Virus record (IMG/VR): IMGVR_UViG_3300030012_001361
Coordinates: 1 to 22,388 of that record
DNA: 22,388 bases
Source of the DNA: a virus
Reading direction: 5' to 3' (one strand)
This document shows, one piece after another, positions 7,572 to 16,779 of this stretch; within the stretch, counting starts at the first letter, position 1; every line of letters begins with the position of its first letter. Both the position numbers and the translations under genes were made by a program. The notes beneath the pieces are model-generated. The model did no database searches. It was not told the origin of the DNA and saw nothing but the letters and a program-made list of their open reading frames with translations.

Positions 7572-7829
7572 TTATAAAACAATTTTTAAATCTCCAGTTG
7601 TATGATAAATATCACCAGGTACAAGTCCTGCTGCTTGAGCTGCTGCTGAATCTGGAAAATCTCTTCCAATTAAAACAGCTGTGCTTACTTTAGCATGAGG
7701 GCTTACAATCTTGTTTACTTCTCCTACAACTACGTTTAAATGAGCTAACCTAGCTAGGCCATGCTCTGATCTTGACGCTTTGTCAAGAACCTCATCACGG
7801 TTTTTTTGTTTAAATTTACTTAATGCCAT
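7572..7829 (-). CDS. Small virion-type protein, possible capsid auxiliary or fibre-base part
   Basis: An 85-residue protein. The N-terminus is basic (MALSKFKQKNRDEVLDKAS). Residues about 55-85 read FPDSAAAQAAGLVPGDIYH followed by a Gly-Asp turn and LKIVL. An Ala-rich strand followed by GDIYxxxGDLKIV is a recurrent C-terminal ending of small phage virion proteins such as head-fibre and tail-attachment parts. It lies directly after the capsid gene but is separated from it by a terminator whose T-tail ends 15 bases before this ATG. It would therefore be made at a lower level than the capsid protein, unless a promoter lies inside the capsid gene end. Function inferred from the motif and position only. 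Confidence 0.6.
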   Translation of the reverse strand: MALSKFKQKNRDEVLDKASRSEHGLARLAHLNVVVGEVNKIVSPHAKVSTAVLIGRDFPDSAAAQAAGLVPGDIYHTTGDLKIVL

Positions 7830-7843
7830 GGTATTTAATTTTT

Positions 7844-7879
7844 AAAATTAAAAGAAGAGGAGACCTAAATCCCCTCTTC
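7844..7879 (-). terminator. Intrinsic terminator after the major capsid gene
   Basis: Stem GAAGAGG (7854-7860) / CCTCTTC (7873-7879) with a 12-base loop, followed on the minus strand by TTTTAATTTT (7853-7844). It starts 16 bases after the capsid stop codon. A stop signal right after the capsid gene is a common way to set its transcript apart. Confidence 0.75.
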
Positions 7880-7894
7880 CTAATTAATTGTCTA

Positions 7895-9514
7895 TTAGAA
7901 TGATCCTCCTGTGACAGGGTTTCTCATTACAATCTTAAGAACCTTACTTGGATCTTTCACCCAGATAGCTGGCATGGTTTGAGTCATATAAACTCTGTAT
8001 CCATTAAACTGTCCAGTTGAAGCAAAACCTTGAGTTCTTCCCATGTAGTCCATAGTACCATTTTGGTAGAACCACTTGAGTTGATTATCCCAAGATAACT
8101 TCAATAAGTGAATGTTGTCATTTCCTTCTTCAGTTACATCAAAGATGATGAAGCTGTAAGAACTCAATGGACGTCCGTCAATAAGCGGGTTCTCAACATC
8201 ATTAGTATGTAAGTTATCAAATGCTGGATTCAATACAAACTTAACGTTAGCTAAGAATGGAATAGTAAAGCTTGTGTAAGCAAAACCAAAGTCTAAGTCC
8301 ATTCCTGATCCAGAAACTGCACCTACATCTGTAGCGTTTTGTACAAGACCTGATCCATACACCTCATCAGCAATTGCTTTGTTGATAAGTTGCATACCAC
8401 CAATACCTGTTTGTACAACAAGTGCTCTTTGTGGGTCTGGTCCTTTAAATTCAACTTTACCTTGGTAGAAGTTGTATAATTCAGACTTGAACATGTCAAG
8501 AGTGAAAGAAGACTTGTTGTATACTCTCTTAAATGAGTTATCCAACTGAGACCATAAACCTACAGATAGTCTGATATCATCTGGTCCGTCTTGCTTAATT
8601 CTACCACCTTTACCCCACATTAGGTAAGTTTCAATGTCATTAGCAATCTTGCTTAGGTGAGCTGCTTCAAGATTTGTAATGAAAGTTCTAGTCAATTGAC
8701 CGCTTTCAAATGCATCTCTTGCACCAGATTTACCCATGCTAGCTACTAACTCTTCAATTGAAGATACTGAAGGGTTGTTGGCATCTTGGTTAAAGTTTCT
8801 CCAAATCTCAGTAACTGGTACTGTTCCGTCAGCATTAAGACCGCCTTTGATCATTAAGTCTGCTCTTGAAGAAATTGAGTAGTGTACGTGTGCTTCAGCT
8901 CCTCCTACAAAGTTGTAGAATTCTCTGAAACCAGAACCTGTTTCAATATCAGAAAATCTTTCTCCATACTCTCCTCTTGCAGAACCTTTTCTAAAGTACT
9001 TAGTTCCAGAAGCAAGATATGAATTATCAAGTTTTGCTGCATTGTTGTTGTTAACAAGTTGTACAGTGTAGATGAAACCATCACCAGCTGGGATAATATC
9101 GTCAGCAGTAATGTATAATTCTAAGCCATTGTACTTGTCATAAGTGATAATATCACCATGACCAAACGCTCTCTTAGAAAGTTTAATCTTAAAGGTAGTT
9201 CCATCAATACCTTTAGAAGTGTTTGCTGCTTCAATGTCTGCCACAATAAATGGTAGGTCTTGAGCAACTGGAGTTTGCCATTTGTACTCACCTCTAGCAT
9301 TGTCCACACTGATTGTATTCTTTCCACCAAAAGAAGCCATTTGATAAAGAGGCATTTCAACTTTTTGAGTCATTGCCCACAAATCAACTGGTCCCATATC
9401 CATAGGCTCAGCAGAACCAAGCATCTGGGTAAGGTGATAAGAATCAACGTGAGAACTTGCTTTATAGCTTGTATCTCTTAGGAAAATTCCATTGTTTAAA
9501 ACTGGAGTTGCCAT
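7895..9514 (-). CDS. Major capsid protein (HK97-fold, crAss-like type)
   Basis: A 539-residue protein, within the size range of crAss-like capsid proteins, starting MATPVLNNGIFLRDTSYKA. It follows the acidic scaffold-like gene and the portal, the usual head-gene order. The sequence is long, soluble and evenly mixed in alpha and beta, with a segment SSHVDSYHLTQMLGSAEP near the N-terminus. Later come GEYGERFSDIETGSGFREF and AHVHYSISSRADLMIKGG. No enzymatic motif is present. I infer the HK97 fold from phage type, length and position. It would form the icosahedral shell around the packaged DNA. A terminator follows. The leader CTTAAAACAAAGATCAATT before ATG lacks a Shine-Dalgarno sequence. Codon choice includes more GGT, AAC and CTT-type codons than the AT-richest neighbours, which fits high expression. 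Confidence 0.88.
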   Translation of the reverse strand: MATPVLNNGIFLRDTSYKASSHVDSYHLTQMLGSAEPMDMGPVDLWAMTQKVEMPLYQMASFGGKNTISVDNARGEYKWQTPVAQDLPFIVADIEAANTSKGIDGTTFKIKLSKRAFGHGDIITYDKYNGLELYITADDIIPAGDGFIYTVQLVNNNNAAKLDNSYLASGTKYFRKGSARGEYGERFSDIETGSGFREFYNFVGGAEAHVHYSISSRADLMIKGGLNADGTVPVTEIWRNFNQDANNPSVSSIEELVASMGKSGARDAFESGQLTRTFITNLEAAHLSKIANDIETYLMWGKGGRIKQDGPDDIRLSVGLWSQLDNSFKRVYNKSSFTLDMFKSELYNFYQGKVEFKGPDPQRALVVQTGIGGMQLINKAIADEVYGSGLVQNATDVGAVSGSGMDLDFGFAYTSFTIPFLANVKFVLNPAFDNLHTNDVENPLIDGRPLSSYSFIIFDVTEEGNDNIHLLKLSWDNQLKWFYQNGTMDYMGRTQGFASTGQFNGYRVYMTQTMPAIWVKDPSKVLKIVMRNPVTGGSF

Positions 9515-9570
9515 AATTGATCTTTGTTTTAAGTGTTAATAATTAATGTTAATAGTTATATATAAAATTT

Positions 9571-10872
9571 CTAAAATCTTTTAAAGATATTATTTTGTTT
9601 TCTTTGTAAGCGTTTGCCGGCTTTTCTCTTTCCATCTTCCTCTTTTTGTTGGACGCCAAGAGAGCTTCCGCCACTGTTTACTTGTTCTGTTTTCAATTTT
9701 CTAACTGTTTTCTCTACAGTTGCTTGAGCACCTTTTTCCATAATCTTAGATTTATATCCATCTGGGTCTTGTAATAACCACAGAGCTTCTGATATTAAGC
9801 TATAATTAGGCTCAACAAATTGATACTTTTCAAGTAAGTGTCCTAACAGGTTAGTGTTTCGTCCACTTACAGAAGGATAATTAGGTTGTACTAAACCGTT
9901 ATAAAGCATTGCTTGTGTTTTTTTATCAATCTTAATGTCATTGATTTCACCTTCTTTTAAGGTATTATACACATTATCCATATACTTTTTAGATGCTTGT
10001 TCTTGTTGCTTCTTCTTCATTTCCTGCTCTTGAAGCTTCTGTTGAACAATCTTTTCTTGCATCTTATCCAATTTAGGTTTGAATTTAGAAGCTTGTTGTT
10101 CTAGTTTTCCTAGATCTTTCCATACTTCTATCTCCTCTGCTATCTCTTCTGCTGTACCGTATCCGGTTGCACTAAGATATTCCTGTATGATTCTTTCTTG
10201 ACCTCTCTCAGATTTAATATCTATTGACTTAGTTTCTTCTGTCTGAGCCAATGTAGAGAACAAACCTTTAAGATCTTGACCTCCATCATACACATACCTT
10301 GCAGCAATTTTTAATTCTTCAGGCAAACTTTCAAAGAACTTAGCGGGAGTTTCTTTTCTAACTTGAGAAGCTTTCTCCTCAAGATTAGCTTCTATAAGCT
10401 CCTCCCAATCTTTAGCGGTATAATCCTCTAAAGATTTGTCATCATCAAAAGGTACAATCTTTTCATCTTTGATAAGCTTTGTAAATACATCACTTATACC
10501 CTTGATCTTTTTTCTACCTCTTGTTTCTTTCTTCTCTTCCTCTTCTTCATCAACCTCATCAAGAGAATCTAATACTTCATCAACATTAGTTTCTTCTTTC
10601 TTTGGTTCCTCTTCTTTTGTTTCAGGTTCTGTAGCAGCTTCCGTTTCTTTACCTTCTTCAGCTTTTTCTTCTACTTCCTCTTTAACTTCTTCTTCCTCTT
10701 TATCTAAGAAGTCTAAACTTTGTTTTTCTTTCTTAGAAAAGATGTTTTTGGTTTTCTTTTCTTCCTTTGGAAGTGTGATTGCATCAGCGTCTGGTGCTGC
10801 AGCAAACAACTCATCCAAGTTTATGTCTACTTGTTCAACTGTGCTTTCGCCAGTGGTCTTATTCTCTGCCAT
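9571..10872 (-). CDS. Acidic coiled-coil protein, probable head scaffold
   Basis: A 433-residue protein between portal and capsid genes, the classical place of a scaffold. Residues about 55-118 are extremely rich in Glu (EEEEVKEEVEEKAEEGKE and similar). They are followed by a basic patch TRGRKKIKG near residue 118. Residues about 265-300 are a Gln/Lys/Glu helix (KIVQQKLQEQEMKKKQQEQ) likely to form a coiled coil. The C-terminus is basic (GKRKAGKRLQRKQNNIFKRF), as expected if it binds the inner face of the shell. Scaffold function is inferred from position and composition, since sequence conservation in such proteins is low. It could also stay in the head as a cargo protein. A candidate promoter lies upstream, and the leader ends ATTTAAAACCAACATATT before ATG. 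Confidence 0.7.
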   Translation of the reverse strand: MAENKTTGESTVEQVDINLDELFAAAPDADAITLPKEEKKTKNIFSKKEKQSLDFLDKEEEEVKEEVEEKAEEGKETEAATEPETKEEEPKKEETNVDEVLDSLDEVDEEEEEKKETRGRKKIKGISDVFTKLIKDEKIVPFDDDKSLEDYTAKDWEELIEANLEEKASQVRKETPAKFFESLPEELKIAARYVYDGGQDLKGLFSTLAQTEETKSIDIKSERGQERIIQEYLSATGYGTAEEIAEEIEVWKDLGKLEQQASKFKPKLDKMQEKIVQQKLQEQEMKKKQQEQASKKYMDNVYNTLKEGEINDIKIDKKTQAMLYNGLVQPNYPSVSGRNTNLLGHLLEKYQFVEPNYSLISEALWLLQDPDGYKSKIMEKGAQATVEKTVRKLKTEQVNSGGSSLGVQQKEEDGKRKAGKRLQRKQNNIFKRF

Positions 10873-10910
10873 AATATGTTGGTTTTAAATGTTAATTACT
10901 ATGTACATAT

Positions 10911-10940
10911 ACAATATAAGAAAGTTTTTTTGAATGTAAA
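10911..10940 (-). promoter_or_regulatory. Candidate promoter for the scaffold-like and capsid genes
   Basis: On the minus strand, TTTA (10940-10937) is followed after 18 bases by TATATTGT (10918-10911), then ATATGTACA. The preceding AAACTTTCTT is shared with the leader of the 89-residue gene at 20105. The boxes sit in a 138-base gap that holds no gene. Confidence 0.45.
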
Positions 10941-11010
10941 CTTATAATATTTGAATTTTTTTAAAGTTTTAAGCAATATATAGCTAACAATAAAAAAGAT
11001 ATATTATAAA

Positions 11011-13746
11011 TTATTTTTCCTTATCATATTTGTTTTTATTCTCCCTAGCAATTTGTAGTTGTTTATCAGCTATTTCACGCTGTGTAGATAATTTTTCACG
11101 TTCAATCTGCATCTTTGCTTGTTTAGTTGCATTATCTACTGCACTTTGCTCACGTTTAAAGTTCATTTGCTCTCTATACTGTGAAGTTTCACGTATATCT
11201 TTTAAAGAATCTTGGAGATCTGACTGTTGATTCTCATTGATATCTTGCATAGCTCCGTAACCAGATGCTCTAATTTCTGCTACAGTTATATCTTTTTGAC
11301 GTTGTTTATCATTTTGATCAGCTTCAAATTCAAGCTTGAGTTTGTTTTCTTCAGCTCTAGACTGTATCTGTTGTTCTTGAAGTTGTCTTTGTTGTTCCAT
11401 CTCTTGTTGCTTCATTACCAATTGCTTCTGTTCTGCATCCTTGAGGATATCAGTAACTTCAGCAATAGAATCAGCTTTGAGAATATTACCAAGGTCATAA
11501 ATACTAGCTCCACTTGTGTTATTTGTTAATGCTAATTGTTTTAAATTTTCTAGTATAGATCTATGATTAGTTCTAGTTGTAGCAAAAATGTTAAAGTCTC
11601 TCAACAATAAATCAGTTCCATTAATAACAAAATTTACTTTTTCTGCCTCAGTTGAAATATATTGTAATCTAACACTTGGAGTATTACTGTAATAGTATTG
11701 AGCCAAGTCAGTTCTCATTTTATGAACTCTTGGCATTAAGTTGTCAGAATGATTAATAAAGTATATTTCTGTTTGAGCATATGATTGTTGCATAGCTTGC
11801 GTAACTCCTGTTGCAGTTTGTTGATCAACAGGTCCACCCAATCTTTGTCCATTTATACCAATAGATTCAAAGGCTTGTTGTTTAAAATAATTAGCTAATT
11901 GAATTCTTGACATTAATCTACCAGTCTGTTCCATGTTCAGAGTCTGGTAATGATTAAAGTTAGTTGCGTTTTCTGTATTTGTAATAGATGTATCAAGCGG
12001 TAACATTTGAAAATCTTTCATTGCTACATATGCTTTTGCCATATTGTTCTTACCCCAATCTTCACCCATAGAATGTCTTGGTAAAGAATTTTGGTCAAAC
12101 ATAATCACAGTGCCTAATTCATCTACAAGGATATCTGCAATCTGATTATTAACCATGTTGTAACCAACCTGATATGCTTTCATAAGATCTACTAATGAAG
12201 TAGATTTAGTATTTCTATCAGAAAATACTCTTCCTTCAACTGGTAGTTTACATCCATATAATGTTTTATCTCCTTTGAATTGGAAAGGTATTTTACCTGG
12301 CTTAACTCTATCTATTCCTAGATATATTGGGTCAATGTTATTACCCATATCAGAACGCCATGTAGCTGGAAGATTTGGTCCTATCTTAACACCACCCCAA
12401 ACTTCATTGATCCAAATGTAATCTACATGTTCTCCCTGGATTAAGTTCTCTTTAGATTTATTCTTAAAGAGTGTAGTATCATATATAGGTTTTTCAGTAA
12501 CCTTATATACTTCATCTATAATTGCTTGGGTAACTTGACCTGTCTCATCTATTTTGGTAAGATGCCCAACCTTCCTCTGGGTTTTCCAATAGACTGTAGA
12601 AACCCGCATCAGCTCACCTTCTCCCCATTGCATGATGTCTTCCCCTTCATTTAGAATAGCACTAACTATATCCCCACCTCTGGCTGGGTCATCAGACCAA
12701 TTGCTTACAAACTGTCTGTAAGCCAAACCTGGCATGTTTGTATTCCAAGCATGAGATCTTTTGCCATCATAGTAAGCACCATCATTCTGATAACCACTTA
12801 CTTGATATTGTGCAGACTTAGCAGGATAAATCTTTTCTAATGACTTGAGTTGTTTCTCATTCATTAGATATCCATATTTATCAATAACATCTGCAACTGT
12901 CATCAGATCTAATTTACCTACGTAATTAGAATCTGATATATATCTTGTTTCAGGTGATTTCTGATAGAAAGTTAAAACTGGATTCCATAGTTCAACATCA
13001 TAATCATCTTCCATCATCTTAAAATGCCAGAACTCTCTGTCTGTTATAAGCATATCTCTAAATGCTCTTTCTTCAAGTTCTTGTATTTTGAATCTTTCAA
13101 CATCAACATTCATCTGATGTGTTGCCCACTCTTCTACCATACTTCTGTATGACTTAGAAAAGAAGTCTTCTATCTCTGGAAGAGATTTGATATTTTCTGG
13201 TGATAATTGTTTTTGAGCTTCTTCTGTTTCAGGGTTTAGTCCCTTTTTAATCATGTTAGTTATTAGTTGTTGCTCTGCATCAGCTAATAAATTTTCTTCT
13301 ACTAAAGCTCTTTTTTGCTCTAGCATCTCATTAAATGATGTGTCATCTACAGCTCTAAATTGTACTTTAGAAAATCTTTTAGCAAACTCACCACTTAAAA
13401 CATTTATAACATTAGGAATAATAGGATAAAACTTTAGCTCTAATGCTGACTCATCTTCCTTTGTGAGTACATTCATTAAATCTTTATATTCATTGTCTTC
13501 TTCAACAATGTAATCTTTCTTATCAATGATACCTTTTGCAAGTTTATAGTTCTTTAGCAATCTTCTTGCATTTCTACGCAAGAACTCCATACCTTGTAAC
13601 TCTAACCAATCAAGGTTCCAAGCTGACCAGTCATCATTCTTTTTGCTAGCAGGTAAAAACTGAATAGGTTGTGTAAGAGAAGATGAGGTTGGTCCTCCTT
13701 CTTTTCTTGCACCTGCTTTTGTTTGCATTGCATTAAATACTCTCAT
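11011..13746 (-). CDS. Portal protein (crAss-like type, long C-terminal coil)
   Basis: A 911-residue protein that starts one base after the TerL stop, so the two are translated together. Portal proteins form the twelve-part ring through which DNA enters and leaves the head. Segments seen include residues about 105-125 (FYPIIPNVINVLSGEFAKRF), a long helical stem region, aromatic-rich beta segments in the middle (GEHVDYIWINEVWGGVKIG), and GQRLGGPVDQQTATGVTQAM near residue 660. The segment around IPNVINVLSGEFAKRFSKV is one I associate with crAss-like portals. Residues 771-911 form a highly charged Gln/Lys/Glu helix rather like a portal barrel. The length and C-terminal coil fit this group. Position after TerL and before the scaffold-like gene supports the call. 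Confidence 0.88.
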   Translation of the reverse strand: MRVFNAMQTKAGARKEGGPTSSSLTQPIQFLPASKKNDDWSAWNLDWLELQGMEFLRRNARRLLKNYKLAKGIIDKKDYIVEEDNEYKDLMNVLTKEDESALELKFYPIIPNVINVLSGEFAKRFSKVQFRAVDDTSFNEMLEQKRALVEENLLADAEQQLITNMIKKGLNPETEEAQKQLSPENIKSLPEIEDFFSKSYRSMVEEWATHQMNVDVERFKIQELEERAFRDMLITDREFWHFKMMEDDYDVELWNPVLTFYQKSPETRYISDSNYVGKLDLMTVADVIDKYGYLMNEKQLKSLEKIYPAKSAQYQVSGYQNDGAYYDGKRSHAWNTNMPGLAYRQFVSNWSDDPARGGDIVSAILNEGEDIMQWGEGELMRVSTVYWKTQRKVGHLTKIDETGQVTQAIIDEVYKVTEKPIYDTTLFKNKSKENLIQGEHVDYIWINEVWGGVKIGPNLPATWRSDMGNNIDPIYLGIDRVKPGKIPFQFKGDKTLYGCKLPVEGRVFSDRNTKSTSLVDLMKAYQVGYNMVNNQIADILVDELGTVIMFDQNSLPRHSMGEDWGKNNMAKAYVAMKDFQMLPLDTSITNTENATNFNHYQTLNMEQTGRLMSRIQLANYFKQQAFESIGINGQRLGGPVDQQTATGVTQAMQQSYAQTEIYFINHSDNLMPRVHKMRTDLAQYYYSNTPSVRLQYISTEAEKVNFVINGTDLLLRDFNIFATTRTNHRSILENLKQLALTNNTSGASIYDLGNILKADSIAEVTDILKDAEQKQLVMKQQEMEQQRQLQEQQIQSRAEENKLKLEFEADQNDKQRQKDITVAEIRASGYGAMQDINENQQSDLQDSLKDIRETSQYREQMNFKREQSAVDNATKQAKMQIEREKLSTQREIADKQLQIARENKNKYDKEK

Positions 13747-13747
13747 G

Positions 13748-15928
13748 TTATTTTATGTTTTTAAATGCGGACCTTTTTTTAGTTCTACCTAAGCTCTTAT
13801 TACGCCCTAAATTTCTATATGGGCTATACTTTAATTTATACAAATTTTCTGAGTTATCCAAGGAATTTTCATCTGATTCACGCCTTTTAACGTACCCACG
13901 GTTAGAATGTTGAATTTTTGTAAATGCCACTAATGCACCAAATGCAACTAGTCTATCCACGTTTAATCCAGGATAATATGCTAACATTTCCTTCAAAAGC
14001 ATTGGGTCTGGTATCCGCTCCACACCTAATGTTTGACCTATCACATCTCCCTGAGCATCTGTTTCTTCATCTATTTGTTCTCTCAAAAACTCTATTGCAT
14101 ATGATATCAAATGACTTTTAAATAATGTGCCTGTGTTCTTCCAACCATACTCTTGATATACTGTTCTATTTGAGCCAAGATCTTTTAAGAATAATATTTG
14201 TTGTTTAGGTACAAGATATCTTTGTTTCTTTCTAGCTATCATATGTTGAATAAAAAGAGATATGTTATTTTCTACAACTGTCCAAGCATTGTACCATACT
14301 ATTATCTTTTCTAGTTGCTCATGTGTTTTATTTATATCATCATATCTACCACACCATGCAGCAACTATCTTATCTTTTTCTATGATAGTTTCTAAGCCTT
14401 CTGGTGTTTCTCTTCTTACTTCTACAGGATTCTTGTAAACAAATATACTGCACAAAGAGTCTGACGTAGTTGTTTTACCTTCTGAAACAGGGTCAACAGA
14501 AGCATAATACATACCAAACTGTGGATCTTTTACTGGTCTTTCCCAAACAACTAATACACCTTCCTTGTTAGATTGTTTCTTATCTACTGGAAACGTTGTT
14601 ATAGGTAATCTATTGCTACGTCTAACTGCTAAACCATCTTGTTCAAACTCAAGTTCTATGTGTTCATAGCTATATTCTTTGTCTTCAATTTTTCTAAGTT
14701 GTTTCTGCAATATACCTTGTGGAAATATTGATTCTTTTCTGTATGCAAATGCCTCAGCAATATTCATAGGTTTCTGTGAAATCCTAAGTTGATATTGTTC
14801 TGGTGTTAGTTCAATCTTCCATTTCTTTCTTTCAAGTATAATAGCTTCACAAGCTTCTTCAATAAGACTGTTTCCATACTCATCAATGTATGGAGGCATA
14901 GACCACTGCTCTGGTATAAACAAACCAGCTAATCCTGAAGTGCCATCAGCATCCATAAGATCAGTTTCTACTGCATATATATCATTGACTGTTGGATTTA
15001 AAATCATTTCTTTTAGTGGGTTACATTGTTCTAAATCACCCACTGATCCTGCTGCTATAAACATACCTGTTGTCATCATACCAGATGTCATTGCAGGTCT
15101 GAGATATTCATATGTGTCCATCATTTTAGGTGCAATACCAGCCTCCTCATGAAAGAAATAAGTTGTAGGACCACCAACACCAGTTGTTGCATTCTTTTCA
15201 AAAGATGCACCTTGTATTTTAGATTTTAAACCACGTGCTGTTTTTCTATTATTTACACGTACTTCAATCTTTTGCTCCCATAGTAAAACCTTTTCTGGTG
15301 TAGAGGGTCTATACCATGCTGTATGTTCATTAAGAAATGTTTTATATTCATCTAAAAACTTCCAAGAACCTTTATCATTGATATAATCTTTTAGTGATGC
15401 ACCAATCTTACATACACTTCCTTCTTCAAACCAATAAGTATTTATAATCTTACCCATGTGAAAGTAAGATGAAGCAATCTGCCTTTTCTTTAGAATAGCA
15501 GAATGTTTATTATTTAACTCTGCTAATAATTCATATAGGGCCATATGGTATTGTGCATCTCTTACCTTTGCAAACCCATATTTCTTTTCTTCTTTGTCAT
15601 AGATAGGCAAGAAGTTTAACCACATGTAGTAGTCTCTTGTAATATACCAAGTTTTATCTTTGTTTATATATATTACACCTGTTCTACATTTGTTCTTCTG
15701 ATCTTCCCAATAGTTTATAAAATCTTTTGATCTGAAAGGAGCAGGACAATAGAAACCATCTTTATTAAAGTTTCTTGCTTCTAAATTAAATAATAGTGCA
15801 TACTCATCAAAATTATATAGACCTGGTTCTTTAAATACACTCAATACAAATTCAGAGAACTCTTCATCTGAATTAAATTCAGTTATAGTCCACTCACCGT
15901 TTTTGTATGTAGGTATTGATCTATTCAT
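13748..15928 (-). CDS. terL: Terminase large subunit (packaging ATPase and nuclease)
   Basis: A 726-residue protein, the motor that cuts and pumps DNA into the head. The N-terminal ATPase has a Walker-A-like stretch KKRQIASSYF (147-156) in the style of the RQxxxS/T motif of phage terminases. The Walker B strand is TTYFFHEEAG (255-264), with acidic residues E261 and E262. The C-terminal RNase-H-like nuclease shows three acidic positions: D479 in YASVDPVSEG, E553 in TVVENN, and D658 in PGLNVDRLVAFGAL. These are the order and spacing expected for metal-binding residues. The C-terminus is very basic (GRNKSLGRTKKRSAFKNIK), as expected for DNA contact. The start overlaps the end of the GroES-like gene by eight bases. 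I see no small terminase gene nearby. Confidence 0.93.
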   Translation of the reverse strand: MNRSIPTYKNGEWTITEFNSDEEFSEFVLSVFKEPGLYNFDEYALLFNLEARNFNKDGFYCPAPFRSKDFINYWEDQKNKCRTGVIYINKDKTWYITRDYYMWLNFLPIYDKEEKKYGFAKVRDAQYHMALYELLAELNNKHSAILKKRQIASSYFHMGKIINTYWFEEGSVCKIGASLKDYINDKGSWKFLDEYKTFLNEHTAWYRPSTPEKVLLWEQKIEVRVNNRKTARGLKSKIQGASFEKNATTGVGGPTTYFFHEEAGIAPKMMDTYEYLRPAMTSGMMTTGMFIAAGSVGDLEQCNPLKEMILNPTVNDIYAVETDLMDADGTSGLAGLFIPEQWSMPPYIDEYGNSLIEEACEAIILERKKWKIELTPEQYQLRISQKPMNIAEAFAYRKESIFPQGILQKQLRKIEDKEYSYEHIELEFEQDGLAVRRSNRLPITTFPVDKKQSNKEGVLVVWERPVKDPQFGMYYASVDPVSEGKTTTSDSLCSIFVYKNPVEVRRETPEGLETIIEKDKIVAAWCGRYDDINKTHEQLEKIIVWYNAWTVVENNISLFIQHMIARKKQRYLVPKQQILFLKDLGSNRTVYQEYGWKNTGTLFKSHLISYAIEFLREQIDEETDAQGDVIGQTLGVERIPDPMLLKEMLAYYPGLNVDRLVAFGALVAFTKIQHSNRGYVKRRESDENSLDNSENLYKLKYSPYRNLGRNKSLGRTKKRSAFKNIK

Positions 15929-16199
15929 TTACTATGACTGCAAAGATATCACCAACATTAATCAATAAATGTTCTTCTCCTTCGTGTTTCATCTTTGTAG
16001 GTACACAGTAATCTGCATATTGAACTAAATCACCAACTTTTATATTAGTAACTTCATCTCCTACAGCAACTACAAAAGCTTTGTATTCTTCCTCCTTTGC
16101 TGTTTCAGGAATTATTATTTTAGTGCCTGGAAAATAATCATCAGACTTCTTCTTCTTGACTAGGACTTTCATCCCTATTGGTATAATTTTCTGTTTCAT
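15921..16199 (-). CDS. GroES-like co-chaperonin
   Basis: A 92-residue protein, close to the 95-97 residues of bacterial GroES. It starts IPIGMKVLVKKKKSDD, matching the GroES opening strand. Residues about 24-30 (PGTKIII) correspond to the mobile loop with its hydrophobic three-residue tip that binds GroEL. AFVVAVGDEVTNIKVGD matches the VVAVG...VKVGD core, and the end EEHLLINVGDIFAVIVNE matches the last strands. The family caps GroEL to fold proteins, and phage versions such as T4 gp31 help fold large capsid proteins. It may serve the same purpose here for the capsid protein with host GroEL; no GroEL gene is in the window. It sits directly before and overlaps terL. Confidence 0.82.
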   Translation of the reverse strand: MKQKIIPIGMKVLVKKKKSDDYFPGTKIIIPETAKEEEYKAFVVAVGDEVTNIKVGDLVQYADYCVPTKMKHEGEEHLLINVGDIFAVIVNE

Positions 16200-16256
16200 G
16201 TTTTTGTTGATTTAAAATTTCTGGTTCATCCCAGTAGCAAAATATAAATTTCATAA

Positions 16257-16775
16257 TTACATTTGATCATATGCTAAACCTTGTCCACCACGGACAGAGC
16301 TTTCTTGTTCAGATTTCATATCATTAAATGCTCCTTTGTAAGATTGTCTTATATTTTCAAACTTAGCAGCAGCATTAACCAAAGCATTGATGTTACCATC
16401 TCTACCATGTTCAATTTGAGTAGTCTCCATATACTTAGCAAGTCTATCAAGCATTGATTTAATACCTACGTAAGCTCTGTATGTTGGAGTTTGATATAGT
16501 TTCTCACACATATCTTTTGAATACCTAATTTTAGGATCTTCTGTAGACTCTTCTAATCCTACCTCTTCTATGATAATATCTTCTTTCTCATGTTCTGGTA
16601 GATTAAAGAAAGGATTCATATCTGGATTAGGACAAGTCATGTAAAACAAATACTGATATACTTGCATATAAGTATCTGGATATACATCCATCAAATCTTT
16701 TAAAAAGTTTAATGAGTAGCAATGTTCTGTTGGTATTACTTTACCATTTTGTACGTCAAATAGTCTTACTAACAT
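16257..16775 (-). CDS. Conserved crAss-like phage protein of unknown function
   Basis: A 172-residue soluble protein starting MLVRLFDVQNGKVIPTEHC. It holds VYPDTYMQVYQYLFYMTC, then PNPDMNPFFNLPEHEKEDI, then a helical half with TPTYRAYVGIKSMLDRLAKY and the segment GRDGNINALVNAAAKFENI. The mostly helical C-terminal half ends in a Gly-rich tail VRGGQGLAYDQM. I recognise this kind of sequence from the structural block of crAss-like phages, next to the terminase, but know of no established function. No enzyme motif or membrane segment is visible. It lies between an 80-residue unknown and the GroES-like gene. Confidence 0.65.
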   Translation of the reverse strand: MLVRLFDVQNGKVIPTEHCYSLNFLKDLMDVYPDTYMQVYQYLFYMTCPNPDMNPFFNLPEHEKEDIIIEEVGLEESTEDPKIRYSKDMCEKLYQTPTYRAYVGIKSMLDRLAKYMETTQIEHGRDGNINALVNAAAKFENIRQSYKGAFNDMKSEQESSVRGGQGLAYDQM

Positions 16776-16779
16776 AATA

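Noticed and set aside
9121-9360. 79-codon minus-strand frame in another phase inside the capsid gene
   Set aside because: It lies fully inside the capsid gene on the same strand; the product is Leu-rich and low complexity, and no start signal is seen.
10436-10888. Plus-strand frame of 150 codons, Ser/Phe rich
   Set aside because: It is the exact reverse of the Glu-rich part of the scaffold-like gene; the Ser/Phe bias is what the complement of GAA/GAG codons gives, and no leader or partner gene supports it.
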